Shown: positions 33,704-42,956 of the stretch, in pieces | How positions within the stretch are numbered: the first letter of the stretch is position 1 | Layout of the letters: each line of letters opens with the position of its first letter | Source of the DNA: Candidatus Bathyarchaeota archaeon | GTDB lineage: Archaea; Thermoproteota; Bathyarchaeia; Bathyarchaeales; Bathycorpusculaceae | Direction of reading: 5' to 3' | DNA length: 64,000 nucleotides | Assembly: GCA_023488905.1 (NCBI GenBank) | Contig: JAMDCQ010000017.1 | Location: 1-64,000, forward strand | Program-made: the position numbers and the translations under genes | Notes under the pieces: model-generated | Told to the model about the DNA's origin: nothing | Seen by the model: the letters and a program-made list of their open reading frames with translations, nothing else | Database searches by the model: none

Positions 33704-35734
33704 TTAGGTTTTCTTCAGCGAACCTTCGCGCGGCTCATAGATGGTGCCTTCGCGGAGTAGCTGGCTAATCATGCGTTCAATTTCGCCTTTGGGAATCTTG
33801 TGCTTAGTTTCCAGTTCGTTGACGAGTGCGTCGCGTTCGACTATACCTGTAACTTTCTCCATATCCATAATGGTGGAGATCACGATGCCCAATCTATCAC
33901 GGATGCTCTTGGGGCGGCCCGTCATGATCAAGTCGATGTCTACTTTGTAGTTGGACATGTCGATGCCCACTTCCTCCAACGAACGCTTCATTATGGCGAT
34001 GGCGGCTTCGGCATCTTCAGCGGTAACTGTACTGCGGAGCGCAACACGGGCACGGGCCTCCGCAACTCGGCACAACGATTCAAGCTGACGCGCAGTGATG
34101 GCAACTGGTGAACCCTCCGATTCGCTGGCGGAACGCATAGCCAAATAGAAGTCGCTGAGGCGTTTTAGGGCTTCTTCGTTGAGTTCTGGTTTGACGCTTT
34201 TTGCGTAGCTAACGTATTTACGCAGTAGTTCAGCGTCTACTTGGGCTTCAACTGGGCTTATGCCGCGTCGGTGGATTTCTAGGATGTGCCGTGACATTTT
34301 AGCGTCAGATTCCTTGTTGGGGACATCTCGAAGCACGAAGATTAAGTCGAAACGCGAGAGGATGGTGACTGGAAGTGAGATGTTTTCTGCAACGGTTCGG
34401 TTTGGTTCATATCTGCCCAAGGATGGGTTGGCAGCTGCAAGCACTGCGGTTCGGGCGTTCAGGGTGGCGACGATGCCTCCTTTGGCGACGGAAACTGTGT
34501 GTTGTTCCATGGCTTCGTGGATGGCAACTCGGTCTTCAGGACGCATTTTGTCCATTTCGTCGATGCAGGCTATGCCCTTGTCGGCTAAGACGAGTGCTCC
34601 TGCTTCGAGGCTCATGCTTCCGCCTTTCTCGCGAACTACGGCTGCAGTTAAACCTGCTGCGGTTGTTCCTCTGCCAGAAGTGTAGAGTCCTCTTGGGGCT
34701 ATGCGTGAGACGTATTGGAGCATCTGTGATTTGGCTGTACCGGGGTCACCGATGATGAGTGCGTTCATTTCGCCTCTGACGTTCATGTCTGGGAGGCTTT
34801 TGGATACGCCCCCAAAGAGGAGGTACATGATGGCTTCCTTTATGTGCTCTAACCCGAAGATGCTGGGTGCGATGGACGCCATGATTTTTTTGTGGACTAA
34901 CGGGTCGCGGGAGAGTGCAAGGATTTTTGCTTCTTCCTCTGGCGTAGGCGGAGAAGTTTCGGGTTCTTTCCCCAAGACCTCTATGGAGTTGGCGTCTAGT
35001 TGAAGGATGAAGGTACGGAGTTTCCCCATACCCTGCAGTGAAGGCGCAAAGGCGCGGACGATACCCACTATGGACACATGGTCGCCTGGACGTGCAACAT
35101 CAACTATTTCGTCTCCGATCAGCTTGACCGCTAACATTCGCGGAAGCTGTCCCGGCGGGAGATCTTCAGGTTTCTCCTGTAATCGGAGATCTTGTGAATC
35201 TATAAAGATCGATTCTTCCTGAGAAAACTCGAAGGGTCCATCTCTGCCGCAGTCAGGCGCCAAACAAACAGAAGGCGCTTTGAGGAACTGACCGGTCTGT
35301 TCAATTTGGTTCATAGTGCCGCAGCGTTTACATTTGAAAGCGGCAATCTGCACCATGGGGCGGACGGGTGTGGCTCGGACGACTATGCCTTCCACCATGA
35401 CGAGTTTACTCATGTTCCTTGAGCCCAATCTACGCAGTTGCTCTTTACCCAGCAACTTTACAACGCGGACGATGAGTTTCTCAATCTTCTCCGCGTGCTC
35501 TGCATCTTCAATGCGTAGCTGCTCATAGGCGCCTTTGCCAGCATGCTGGAGGTACTCTTCGGGCTTAGCCAAAAGCAACTCAGATAAAGCTTGATCAAAA
35601 CCGTAGAGCTCCTCAAAATCTATGGTGAGAGAGTTCTTGCCCGTGATGGCTAGCTGAGCGATTCTTTGGCGGTACTTCTCTTTTTTAAAGAATTCCTGAA
35701 AACGCTTGGTGGGCTCAACGGTTTCCAGCGTCAT
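33704..35734 (-). CDS. mcm: Replicative DNA helicase MCM
   Basis: About 676 aa. The hexameric 3'-5' helicase of archaeal replication. The N-terminal domain has a zinc site (C135, C138, C157, C162), the AAA+ core has Walker A 'GDPGTAKS' (329-336), Walker B 'IDEMDK' (391-396) and arginine finger 'LSRFDLIF'; a C-terminal winged helix follows. There is no intein. The start overlaps the GINS gene stop by 4 nt, so MCM and GINS, two parts of the CMG helicase, are translationally coupled. Confidence 0.96.
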   Translation of the reverse strand: MTLETVEPTKRFQEFFKKEKYRQRIAQLAITGKNSLTIDFEELYGFDQALSELLLAKPEEYLQHAGKGAYEQLRIEDAEHAEKIEKLIVRVVKLLGKEQLRRLGSRNMSKLVMVEGIVVRATPVRPMVQIAAFKCKRCGTMNQIEQTGQFLKAPSVCLAPDCGRDGPFEFSQEESIFIDSQDLRLQEKPEDLPPGQLPRMLAVKLIGDEIVDVARPGDHVSIVGIVRAFAPSLQGMGKLRTFILQLDANSIEVLGKEPETSPPTPEEEAKILALSRDPLVHKKIMASIAPSIFGLEHIKEAIMYLLFGGVSKSLPDMNVRGEMNALIIGDPGTAKSQMLQYVSRIAPRGLYTSGRGTTAAGLTAAVVREKGGSMSLEAGALVLADKGIACIDEMDKMRPEDRVAIHEAMEQHTVSVAKGGIVATLNARTAVLAAANPSLGRYEPNRTVAENISLPVTILSRFDLIFVLRDVPNKESDAKMSRHILEIHRRGISPVEAQVDAELLRKYVSYAKSVKPELNEEALKRLSDFYLAMRSASESEGSPVAITARQLESLCRVAEARARVALRSTVTAEDAEAAIAIMKRSLEEVGIDMSNYKVDIDLIMTGRPKSIRDRLGIVISTIMDMEKVTGIVERDALVNELETKHKIPKGEIERMISQLLREGTIYEPREGSLKKT

Positions 35735-36297
35735 GGCTTGTCAGCTCCGTTCTGCAGAATCTTGGCTTTCCATTCAGAAATGATCTTGACAAGCTGCTCG
35801 TAGACGAGTTTTTCTTCTTTGGTTAGTTTGTTTAGGACTTGGTCGCTTTGGCCTGGTCCAGCCGCAAGCGCGACGATTTTTTTTAGCCTCGAGTTAACGA
35901 TGTCTCTTGCTAACTGCTTGGCACGGTCACATTCATGAAATTTCTCAGAATCCTGCGCCTGTGTGGCTTGGTTTTTTAGTTCAAAGAGGAACCTGCGCAA
36001 CTTTGGGTAAAAATCTGGCGGTAGTTCGCTGATTTGTCCGGGGATTTGGACGCCTTCTTTCCATTGGGCTTTGTAGAGTTTGGTGGCGTCTAAGATGTCG
36101 TCTTCTCGGAAATGCACCATACCCGCCGAGGCGAGTTCTTTTGCTACCCAAAAGTAAACTTCGTACTCGTTGCCTTCGTCGAAGGGACCAACAGTTAAGC
36201 CTGCAAGCTTGATTTCGGGGCAGTTGCGGTTCGCCACGATTTTCACCATGGAGTTCTCGTAGCAAAAGTCCAATGTGCAGATTTTGTTTACCGCCAA
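35731..36297 (-). CDS. GINS complex subunit
   Basis: About 188 aa. GINS bridges MCM and the Cdc45/RecJ-like protein at the fork. An N-terminal strand-rich B-like segment ('IVANRNCPEIKLAGLTVGPF') is followed by the helical A domain ('LPPDFYPKLRRFLFEL', 'ARDIVNSRLKKIVALAA'), the Sld5/Psf1-type features. Which of the two archaeal subunits it is (Gins51 or Gins23) cannot be settled by eye; the layout with a C-terminal A domain needs a structure comparison. TTG 36297, about 7 nt after AGAGAGGG, is preferred over an upstream in-frame start and an inner ATG (36249). It is coupled to mcm. Confidence 0.85.
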   Translation of the reverse strand: MAVNKICTLDFCYENSMVKIVANRNCPEIKLAGLTVGPFDEGNEYEVYFWVAKELASAGMVHFREDDILDATKLYKAQWKEGVQIPGQISELPPDFYPKLRRFLFELKNQATQAQDSEKFHECDRAKQLARDIVNSRLKKIVALAAGPGQSDQVLNKLTKEEKLVYEQLVKIISEWKAKILQNGADKP

Positions 36298-36619
36298 GCT
36301 GTGTCCCTCTCTAAACTGCCCTTTTTCAGGGTTCAAAGGATATGGCGCGTGGGGTTTTAAGGGTTTGCACTAGAACTGCGAAGCCTGCTGTATCTGTTGG
36401 AAGTGGGATTTGGGTCTTTTTTGGGCTTTTTTAGCCGTTTATGGATTGATGTTTTGGCTGTATTTTGTTTTTCTATTGTAGTTGTTGCCGAGAAGCCTCT
36501 ATACACAACAACCAGCAAGCTTTGTGGGCGGCGGCTTTTTGGGTTCAGCGTCGGGTTTGGGTTGCGGGCTGGTTGTGGCTGAATCCGCAAGCAGTAGCGC
36601 TCGCCTTAACCGTCTGCTC
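36298..36619. other. Spacer with repeat A copy 3
   Basis: No gene is visible over about 320 bp. It holds the GINS-mcm promoter region on the minus strand (near 36300-36360) and a repeat A copy (36472-36594). Confidence 0.5.
36472..36594 (+). repeat. Dispersed repeat A, copy 3
   Basis: TCTATTGTAGTTGTTGCCG, CTCTATACACAACAACC, a G/T-rich core with GGGCTGGTTGTGGCTGA, right end CCGCAAGCAG. It aligns end to end with copy 2 (18581-18706), and the hairpin arms GTTGTTG/CAACAAC are conserved. Confidence 0.75.
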
Positions 36620-36844
36620 TTAAGCAGTTATTTCCAGTTGCTTCTCGCCCGCTTTAGCCTTCATAATCGTAGCGAGCAAGTCACCGACGAATTTGCTGGC
36701 GTTTAAAAACTCAATCTCAACAGGCTTATCCTTCGCATCAAAATTAACTATGACTGCCCCATGCGCCTCAACATACGCTATCTGCTTCTTACTGAGAAGG
36801 ACACTTAGCGTATCAGACACACCGTCATAGGTTACTTTATTCAT
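36620..36844 (-). CDS. DUF2283-family small protein
   Basis: About 74 aa. The pattern 'VTYDGVSDTLSVLLSKKQIA', then 'VIVNFDAKDKPVEIEFLNAS', is that of DUF2283 proteins, small beta-rich proteins found across bacteria and archaea, often near mobile or toxin-antitoxin genes. The function is unknown. It stands alone on the minus strand between repeat A and the DUF5678 gene. Confidence 0.75.
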   Translation of the reverse strand: MNKVTYDGVSDTLSVLLSKKQIAYVEAHGAVIVNFDAKDKPVEIEFLNASKFVGDLLATIMKAKAGEKQLEITA

Positions 36845-36960
36845 ATCGCTGCCTCTTAGCTGGATATAACGTTACCACCAAGATGCTATTATCAGTTTTT
36901 AATTCTGTGTTAGGAAAAAAGTTTTAAGTGTACCTAACAACAATATTTAGAGGGTTGCAG

Positions 36961-37203
36961 GTGGAATCCGTCACTGACGTTCTAACCAATTTTGAAGAAA
37001 ACGACAAATGGTTGATGGAAAACTATGAAAATCTAAAGTGGCAATACAATAACCAATGGGTCGCGATTCTAAATAAAGCCGTAGTAGACCATGACGTCGA
37101 TTTAAAGGCACTCGTAAAAAAATTAAGAACTAAATACGCAAAGGTTTACAATCAAATCGCAGTAGATTACGTTACCTCTGAAGAAATAGACCTAATTCTA
37201 TAA
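36961..37203 (+). CDS. DUF5678-like small protein
   Basis: About 80 aa. 'NDKWLMENYENLKWQYNNQW' and 'VAILNKAVVDHDVDLKALVK' match the DUF5678 pattern known to me. GTG 36961 follows AGAGGG by about 6 nt and is preferred over an in-frame start at 36928. The retropepsin-like gene follows within a few nucleotides; this neighbour pair suggests a two-gene unit. No function is known. Confidence 0.7.
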   Translation: MESVTDVLTNFEENDKWLMENYENLKWQYNNQWVAILNKAVVDHDVDLKALVKKLRTKYAKVYNQIAVDYVTSEEIDLIL

Positions 37204-37206
37204 TGG

Positions 37207-37661
37207 TTGAATTGTTTGCGAATTCCTTTTGTCTTTAAATTCGGGTTCCTTGAGGGTGCATATGTTAGAGCGATTTTGGAATCCGAATCCTTGCATGTTT
37301 CTGCTAACGTCAGGTTTCTTGTAGATACAGGTGCCATTAGGACAACCATAAGCGACAGGGATGCAATTAGGCTTGGGATTGACTATGCAGCTCTGGAGAA
37401 AGTAGAACAAGGTATGCTGGGAGTTGGAGGCACCGTCGATACATACACGCTTGGGGATGCCCGATTGATACTGAACCAATCTAACAAAGAGAAGCACACC
37501 GAGCTAATAGAGTGTCTATGTGTCCTCAAGCACTCTGAAATAAACAAAGAATTTTGCGGATACCCAGCATTCTTGGCAGGGATATCTTGAACAAGTATGT
37601 CTTTATTTATGATAAAAGGCAGAACAAAGCCTACATTACTGACGAAGACAAAAGAGTTTGA
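37207..37661 (+). pseudogene. Clan AA aspartic protease-like gene, frameshifted
   Basis: About 150 aa if restored. The active-site motif is 'FLVDTGAIRTTIS', followed by 'GVGGTVDTYTLGDARL', as in single-domain retropepsin-like proteases. The reading frame ends early at 37590. The expected C-terminus 'ILGRDILNKYVFIYDKRQN' and 'KAYITDEDKRV' continues in another frame to a stop at 37661. One extra C in the CCC at 37563-37565 would join them. It is either a real lesion, a sequencing error in a short homopolymer, or a -1 frameshift site. The 5' start (TTG 37207) is uncertain. Confidence 0.7.
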
Positions 37662-37678
37662 AGAGTAATAATTTGAAT

Positions 37679-38929
37679 TTATGGCCATAGTCCAAGTGTT
37701 TTTATCGCGTTCGCTACTCTACCCACTCCCAGCATGAGGGCGCCTGTGCGCATGTCGCTCTCTTCCCGCGCCACAACCGCCTCCACATCATTAAACGCCT
37801 TAGTCATCTTCTCCTCCAACTTGCGGTTGACGACTTCCAATGGCCACTGTTCCCGCGTGAGGTTCTGCACCCACTCGAAGTAGCTGACGGTTACGCCGCC
37901 GCTGTTGGCTAAGATGTCTGGGATGAGGCAGATTTCTTTCTCGTAGAAGATTCTGTCGGCTTCGGGCGTGGTTGGTCCGTTGGCAGCTTCGGCGACCATT
38001 TTTGCTTTGATTTTGTCTGCGTTTTGGCTGGTGATTTGGTTTTCCAGCGCAGCGGGGATAAGGACGTCACATTGGAGTTCCAGGAGTTCTTGGTTAGTTA
38101 CGTTTTTGCAGCCTTGATAGTTCTGGATTGAACCTGTTTGTTCTTTATGTGCCAAAACCGTCTGCGGGTTTAAGCCGTCGGGGCAGTAGATTCCGCCTGT
38201 GCTGTCGCTGACCGCCACCACTTTGCAGCCGATTTCTTGCGCTGCCACCGCTGCGTGGTACCCGACGTTGCCAAAGCCCTGAATCGCCACAGAAGCGCCA
38301 CCAAGTTTTAGCCCGTTGTTGGTTGCGGCTTGTTTTACGCAGTGGATAACGCCTCTGCCTGTAGCTTCGATTCTGCCCCATGAACCGCCGATTTCAACGG
38401 GTTTACCAGTGACGCTTTCGGGGACGCGGTAGCCTTTGAGTTGGCTGTAGGTGTCCATGATCCACGCCATGGTTTGGGCGTCAGTGTACATGTCAGGGGC
38501 TGGGATGTCACGGTGGGGTCCGAGGTATTCGAACATGAGACTGACGTAGCGGCGGGTTAGGCGTTCAAGTTCGAGTTTGCTGAGTTTTTTACTGTCCACA
38601 CAGACGCCGCCTTTAGCTCCGCCAAACGGTATGTCGGCGATGGCGCATTTCCAAGTCATCAACATCGCAAGCGCCGTGACATCTCCAACGGATACGTCGG
38701 GGTAAAATCGGATACCGCCTTTAAAGGGGCCGCGGGCGTCCCAATGCTGGACACGGATGCCATTGAAGACACCGACTGAGCCATCGCCGAGGTGGATGTC
38801 CATGCTGACGGTTATGGAACGTTTTGGGTGGCTTAGCATTTTTTGTAAGCCATCGTCTAGGGTGAGTTTGTCTGATGCGAGTTTGAGTTGAGAAAGCGCT
38901 ACGTTTAGGGGGCTGGGTTTTTGGGACAT
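37679..38929 (-). CDS. gdhA: Glutamate dehydrogenase
   Basis: About 416 aa. It interconverts glutamate and 2-oxoglutarate plus ammonia. The substrate site 'KGGIRFYPDVSVGDVTALAM' and 'PFGGAKGGVCVDSKKLS', and the Rossmann fold 'VAIQGFGNVGYHAA', are intact, and the length is that of hexameric archaeal GDH. The coenzyme preference is not obvious from the sequence. It stands alone on the minus strand, divergent from nothing nearby. Confidence 0.95.
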   Translation of the reverse strand: MSQKPSPLNVALSQLKLASDKLTLDDGLQKMLSHPKRSITVSMDIHLGDGSVGVFNGIRVQHWDARGPFKGGIRFYPDVSVGDVTALAMLMTWKCAIADIPFGGAKGGVCVDSKKLSKLELERLTRRYVSLMFEYLGPHRDIPAPDMYTDAQTMAWIMDTYSQLKGYRVPESVTGKPVEIGGSWGRIEATGRGVIHCVKQAATNNGLKLGGASVAIQGFGNVGYHAAVAAQEIGCKVVAVSDSTGGIYCPDGLNPQTVLAHKEQTGSIQNYQGCKNVTNQELLELQCDVLIPAALENQITSQNADKIKAKMVAEAANGPTTPEADRIFYEKEICLIPDILANSGGVTVSYFEWVQNLTREQWPLEVVNRKLEEKMTKAFNDVEAVVAREESDMRTGALMLGVGRVANAIKTLGLWP

Positions 38930-39004
38930 AAAGAGGAGCCTTCTATGTTCAAAGCATAATTGGGGATGGTTAAATAAGACTTCCTTAGCATGACCAACTG
39001 AAGG

Positions 39005-40285
39005 CTACTCGTGGAATTCCAGCGGATACGTCGGTATATAGTCAGGGGCGCTGGTGTCCGCATCTTGTCTTAGATCCTCTTCGTCTATCGGCTCCCTCTC
39101 GCAGGCGCGTCTAAGAAGAAGCGGCGCTAAGAGTGTGGTAATCATAATCATCCCTAAAATCGCGGCATACACGCTCTGAGTTATGGCGCCAGTGGAGATG
39201 GCGACTCCAGCCACGATTAAACCAACTTCACCCCGAGAAATCATGCCATAGCCCACTTTGGTGCCCTTGCATCGGCTCTTTAAGAAGTAAGCAGCGGGCC
39301 ATCCGCAACCTATCATTTTACTGACGACCGCCACTACAACGAGACTTATGAAAAGAACATAGAACATCCAATCGGTAGTGAAGAAGGCTCTGATGTCAAA
39401 TTGAGCACCCGCCAACGCAAAGAACACCGGAGAGAAAACCACGCTTATCTTTTTGCTGTAGTCACGAATTTTTTCGATTGCGTTTGAGCTGGCGACTGCC
39501 ATGCCCGCTGCGAAGGCACCTACAATTGGCGATAATCCAAGGGCGGCGGCTAATGCGGATGCGCCGAAGCAGGAGGCGGTGGCTGCGGCTTCTACGGTTC
39601 CGCTTTTGCCTTTTGAGGTGAAGTTAATTATTCTTGGAAGAATCAGCGAGGCGAATACTGTCATGCCAAGCCATAGCGCCAGTGATGTGGAGATGACGAC
39701 TATGACGTTTAGTGGAGTGATAACAGTGGATGTAGTTATAAAAGAAACGATTACACCCAAGATTGCCAGCCCCAAAACGTCGTCGACCACTGCCGCGCTA
39801 ATCATCATTCTTGATTCTATTCTTCTGTGTTGATTAAGTTCCTCAAGCACCAAAGCGGTGATAGATATACTTGTGGCAACGAGCGCTGCACCAACAACTA
39901 AACTGGGTATCGTGCCAAGCCCGAGGAACATGGAAAGCCCATAACCCATTATGAAGGGGATAATGACGCCTGTTGTGCCTATGAAGAAGCCTGCTTTGCC
40001 GACGTTACGGAAGTCCTTAAAAGTCATCTCTAAACCCGCAACAAACAAAATCAGGATACCACCGATTTCCCCGAAAGCCCTGACGATTTCGTTAATTTCA
40101 ATCAACGGCGTCCCATTAATGACCATAAACCCGCCTAAAGCGAAGGGCCCAAGTATGATGCCTGCGACTAATTCGCCTAGGACGGAGGGGATTTTGCGCC
40201 AAGAGAAGATTTCACCCAGAACCTTAGCTGAGAAAACCAGAATGCAAATAGTCACGATTGACGTAAGCGCAGCGTCTAAAGCCAC
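39005..40285 (-). CDS. Na+/H+ (or K+/H+) antiporter, CPA2 family
   Basis: About 426 aa, 12-13 membrane helices. The Glu-rich 'PSVLGELVAGIILGPF' of helix 1-2 and the 'SAAVVDDVLGLAILG' ion-binding Asp-Asp of helix 5 are typical of CPA2 antiporters (NapA/KefB group). There is no C-terminal RCK domain; the tail is acidic. GTG 40285 follows GAGG by 10 nt and begins the first helix; an in-frame start at 40312 is less likely. It probably serves pH or sodium homeostasis. Confidence 0.88.
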   Translation of the reverse strand: MALDAALTSIVTICILVFSAKVLGEIFSWRKIPSVLGELVAGIILGPFALGGFMVINGTPLIEINEIVRAFGEIGGILILFVAGLEMTFKDFRNVGKAGFFIGTTGVIIPFIMGYGLSMFLGLGTIPSLVVGAALVATSISITALVLEELNQHRRIESRMMISAAVVDDVLGLAILGVIVSFITTSTVITPLNVIVVISTSLALWLGMTVFASLILPRIINFTSKGKSGTVEAAATASCFGASALAAALGLSPIVGAFAAGMAVASSNAIEKIRDYSKKISVVFSPVFFALAGAQFDIRAFFTTDWMFYVLFISLVVVAVVSKMIGCGWPAAYFLKSRCKGTKVGYGMISRGEVGLIVAGVAISTGAITQSVYAAILGMIMITTLLAPLLLRRACEREPIDEEDLRQDADTSAPDYIPTYPLEFHE

Positions 40286-40435
40286 GAAGTGCACCCCTCT
40301 TGTGGAAGGCAATTCAGCGATGAGCTATTTAAATTGCTTCGTTAAAACTGGGGGTTTGCGATGAAGAATTGTGAATCAGATATTAAAAAATGAAAGAAGA
40401 TTTTGGGTATTATTCTGAGTTTTTAGTTGTCCAGT

Positions 40436-40723
40436 TTACTTTTTGGTGAGGGTTATCTCCATTGTGGAAACCATTCTGGACTTGTTCTCGCCCTCACGAG
40501 GTGGCATCTCGACGGTGCCGATTGCGATTTTGGTCACTTTGAGGTCTTTTATAAAGCGGTTTCTTGCGATCTCGGCTACGTCAACAGCGGTAGTTATGGC
40601 TTGGCCTCTAGCTTTGAGGGTTATTTCGTTGAGTTTGCCTGAGGAAAGGCTTGTCATGATAGCTAGAACATAGCTCATTGGGGGTTTGTTTCCGACGAAG
40701 ATAACGTCTGCGTTTTCAGTCAT
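40436..40723 (-). CDS. albA: DNA/RNA-binding protein Alba
   Basis: About 95 aa. A chromatin protein. The family motifs 'VFVGNKPPMSYVLAIMTSL' (DNA-binding lysine loop) and 'ITLKARGQAITTAVDVAEIA' are intact, and the length is right. It may be regulated by acetylation of the N-terminal lysine, as known in Sulfolobus. Monocistronic. Confidence 0.95.
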   Translation of the reverse strand: MTENADVIFVGNKPPMSYVLAIMTSLSSGKLNEITLKARGQAITTAVDVAEIARNRFIKDLKVTKIAIGTVEMPPREGENKSRMVSTMEITLTKK

Positions 40724-40856
40724 ACTATCTATTCTCCATTTGTTGCTTATGTGTAACGTTGCTGTTTTGCGCTTTGTTGCGCTTCAGAACGTCATTGGCA
40801 AATATTATTTGAACTTCCTAATAAGTCCATTGAAAAAGCATCCTTCGAAGGGAAAA

Positions 40857-40915
40857 TGTTGTACGGGTAGGTTAAGAAAGGCTTTTCTACAGCCACCCCG
40901 TAATTGGCTACAACA
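40857..40915 (+). other. Structured leader before the CDP-alcohol phosphatidyltransferase gene
   Basis: TGTTGTA (40857-40863) pairs with TACAACA (40909-40915); inside, ACGGGT pairs with ACCCCGT with one bulged base. It sits about 20 nt before the GTG. It could be a regulatory leader, a small RNA, or a chance fold. Confidence 0.35.
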
Positions 40916-40935
40916 TACACGCAGCGTGGAAAGTT

Positions 40936-41577
40936 GTGCTAACCAAACTTAAACAGCAAATCCAACAGATGCTAACCACCGAAGCAAAAATAGCCCACAA
41001 ACTACACCTAACACCCAACCGCATCAGCATGTTCGGCTTCATACTTGCCATAGCCTCCGCGGCCTGCTACGCCTTAACCACCCCTTCAGCAGCATGGCTT
41101 TTGCTGTTGGCAGTGTTCTTCTTTTTAGCGTCAGGATTCTGCGACGCCATGGACGGCATAGTCGCCCGAACCTACAAGCAAACCACAGCTTTCGGCGGCT
41201 TCTTTGATTCAGTGCTGGATCGCTTTGCCGACGCAGCCTCCTATGCGGGCATCATCATTGCGGGGTTGTGTAGTCCAGCTTTCGGGTACCTCTGGGGCAC
41301 CGTCGTGGCTTTGGTGGCGTTGATAGCGTCTATGCTGGTTAGTTATACGCGGGCTCGTGCAGAAGTGATTGGGGTAAAAATGGAGTCAGTAGGCATCGCG
41401 GAGCGGGCGGAGCGTATGCTTATTTTGGCGGCGGTAAGCATAATGGGGTTTTTCTGGTTACCTATACTTGGTTACGGAGTAGCTCTAATAGCGGTATTGT
41501 CAATTGTAACCGTTTTACAAAGAGTGTGGCATGTTTATAGGGAATTAAAGAAAAAAGCGGGCAATATAGCCGCTTAG
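40936..41577 (+). CDS. CDP-alcohol phosphatidyltransferase (archaetidylinositol phosphate synthase-type)
   Basis: About 213 aa, six membrane helices. The family motif D-G-x2-A-R-x8-G-x3-D-x3-D is visible in 'DAMDGIVARTYKQTTAFGGF' with 'FDSVLDRFAD' after it. It attaches a polar headgroup to CDP-archaeol; the archaeal homologues use myo-inositol-1-phosphate, which is my best guess. It starts at GTG. It is convergent with eS26 (overlap 4 bp) and preceded by a possible structured leader. Confidence 0.88.
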   Translation: MLTKLKQQIQQMLTTEAKIAHKLHLTPNRISMFGFILAIASAACYALTTPSAAWLLLLAVFFFLASGFCDAMDGIVARTYKQTTAFGGFFDSVLDRFADAASYAGIIIAGLCSPAFGYLWGTVVALVALIASMLVSYTRARAEVIGVKMESVGIAERAERMLILAAVSIMGFFWLPILGYGVALIAVLSIVTVLQRVWHVYRELKKKAGNIAA

Positions 41578-41867
41578 TATCTTCTTTTATAACCTTTAGA
41601 GCGCCTTTCGTTTTCAGCTCTTACGTGGACAATTCCACGGTGAACTGCGCATGAAATACAGTAATACTTTGTGTCCACCCAAGATGCTAAGAATGTACCG
41701 CTTTGTCGAAGTTCCTTGGCTAATTGTGGCTCGACAAAAGATACTCGACGTGTGGACCGCTTTGCTTTGTCACGTGGCACCGACGCACCGCAATTTGCAC
41801 ATTGAACTAAGGTGCTACTTCCTTTGCTTCCTTTTGCTCTTCCTCGGCTTTTTCGCTTGACGGGCAT
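41574..41867 (-). CDS. rps26e: Ribosomal protein eS26
   Basis: About 97 aa. A zinc-binding small-subunit protein. 'VQCANCGASVPRDKAKR' and 'YYCISCAVHRGIVHVR' give the C-x2-C pairs. The N-terminus is very basic ('KRKSRGRAKGSKGSS'). eS26 occurs in TACK archaea and eukaryotes but is missing from most Euryarchaeota, which helps place the organism. Convergent with the CDP-alcohol transferase gene. Confidence 0.92.
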   Translation of the reverse strand: MPVKRKSRGRAKGSKGSSTLVQCANCGASVPRDKAKRSTRRVSFVEPQLAKELRQSGTFLASWVDTKYYCISCAVHRGIVHVRAENERRSKGYKRRY

Positions 41868-41916
41868 TATTTGACCTTCTTTATTTCCTATTGTTCCAAT
41901 TATTAAGTTAACTATC

Positions 41917-42807
41917 TTATATATCTGCTCTTAACTTTATCAAAGATGCGATGTTAGCTTTCGACGTTATCTGCGGGATAATTTTTCCATCCGTCGAAGT
42001 CAGCAAAGTCGTCACCCCTGGACCATGCCCCGCAGCAAAGCAGTTGGTATGAACCACCACCCCGACCGAGATGGCGCCTTGCCGGTAAATTCTGCCAAAC
42101 GAATGGTCCGCATCGATAATCGCCACCAAATCGCCCAGTTTAAGGCTGCTAAGTCCATACTGCTCGATTATGCCTTGGTCAAAGAATTGAATGTCGTAGT
42201 CACCGGAATTCACCTGGTTTGCTCCTAAACCTGAACCCATGATGGCGGCTGGCACGATGTGGGTAACGTTCACCGCGAGTTTGTCGCCGCTGGGCACAGG
42301 AGTCCATGCCTCAAGCAACGAGGGATCCATATTGAAGAGTTTGATGTCTGGGTAATCTAGTAGCTTCAAGCCTGCACCATACGCTTTAACGAGGATTTTG
42401 TCTCCAAGCATCAACTTCTCTAAAACGCTACTTGGAAAATCTACCAAAACATGCTCGATCCCACCATGCTTCCCCGTCACCACGCCAACAGCGCCTTTAG
42501 CGTCCCCCGAAGCCACAACAGCTTGGTTTCCCACACATGAAAGCACATTAAACGCGGTGTTCGCCGCAGCTCCCGCGCGGGCGTCGTTTTCCTTGTTTTC
42601 TACGCTGACGCCGGGTTCCACGTGGTCTGCTTCCCAGCCACATGCAGAGTCACCGACACGCAAGTTGTAGGTTATGCCGCCGACTCCGGGAAGTACCTGC
42701 GCTTTGCCCGTTGCTGACACGTTGTAGACGTTGCGGATGATGGGGCTGGCGATTTCACCCATAACGGACAGTTTTATGAGTTTTTCCACGTTAGTTTTCA
42801 ACATCAA
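41917..42807 (-). CDS. DUF4438-family protein
   Basis: About 296 aa. I recognise the family from 'LPGVGGITYNLRVGDSACGW' and 'ADHVEPGVSVENKENDARAG' near the start, and 'HTNCFAAGHGPGVTTLLTS' near the end. The protein is soluble, with no signal or membrane segment. Its function is unknown. It stands alone on the minus strand, divergent from the CBS-domain gene. Confidence 0.8.
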   Translation of the reverse strand: MMLKTNVEKLIKLSVMGEIASPIIRNVYNVSATGKAQVLPGVGGITYNLRVGDSACGWEADHVEPGVSVENKENDARAGAAANTAFNVLSCVGNQAVVASGDAKGAVGVVTGKHGGIEHVLVDFPSSVLEKLMLGDKILVKAYGAGLKLLDYPDIKLFNMDPSLLEAWTPVPSGDKLAVNVTHIVPAAIMGSGLGANQVNSGDYDIQFFDQGIIEQYGLSSLKLGDLVAIIDADHSFGRIYRQGAISVGVVVHTNCFAAGHGPGVTTLLTSTDGKIIPQITSKANIASLIKLRADI

Positions 42808-42956
42808 GCGTTCCTCAGAGGGTTATGTGCAGTATTCATGGAGAAGCTAATAAACTTGCACAGTTGCACTTTTGATGTTAAGTAACTCTTAAATTATGCG
42901 CGCCTTTTATGTCTGGATTAGAAGCTAAGCCTATCTAAACTGTTGAGGCGACCTTT

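Noticed and set aside
40686-40952. Hydrophobic 88-aa open frame before the CDP-alcohol transferase
   Set aside because: It starts inside albA on the opposite strand, has no ribosome binding site and overlaps the structured leader and the next gene start.
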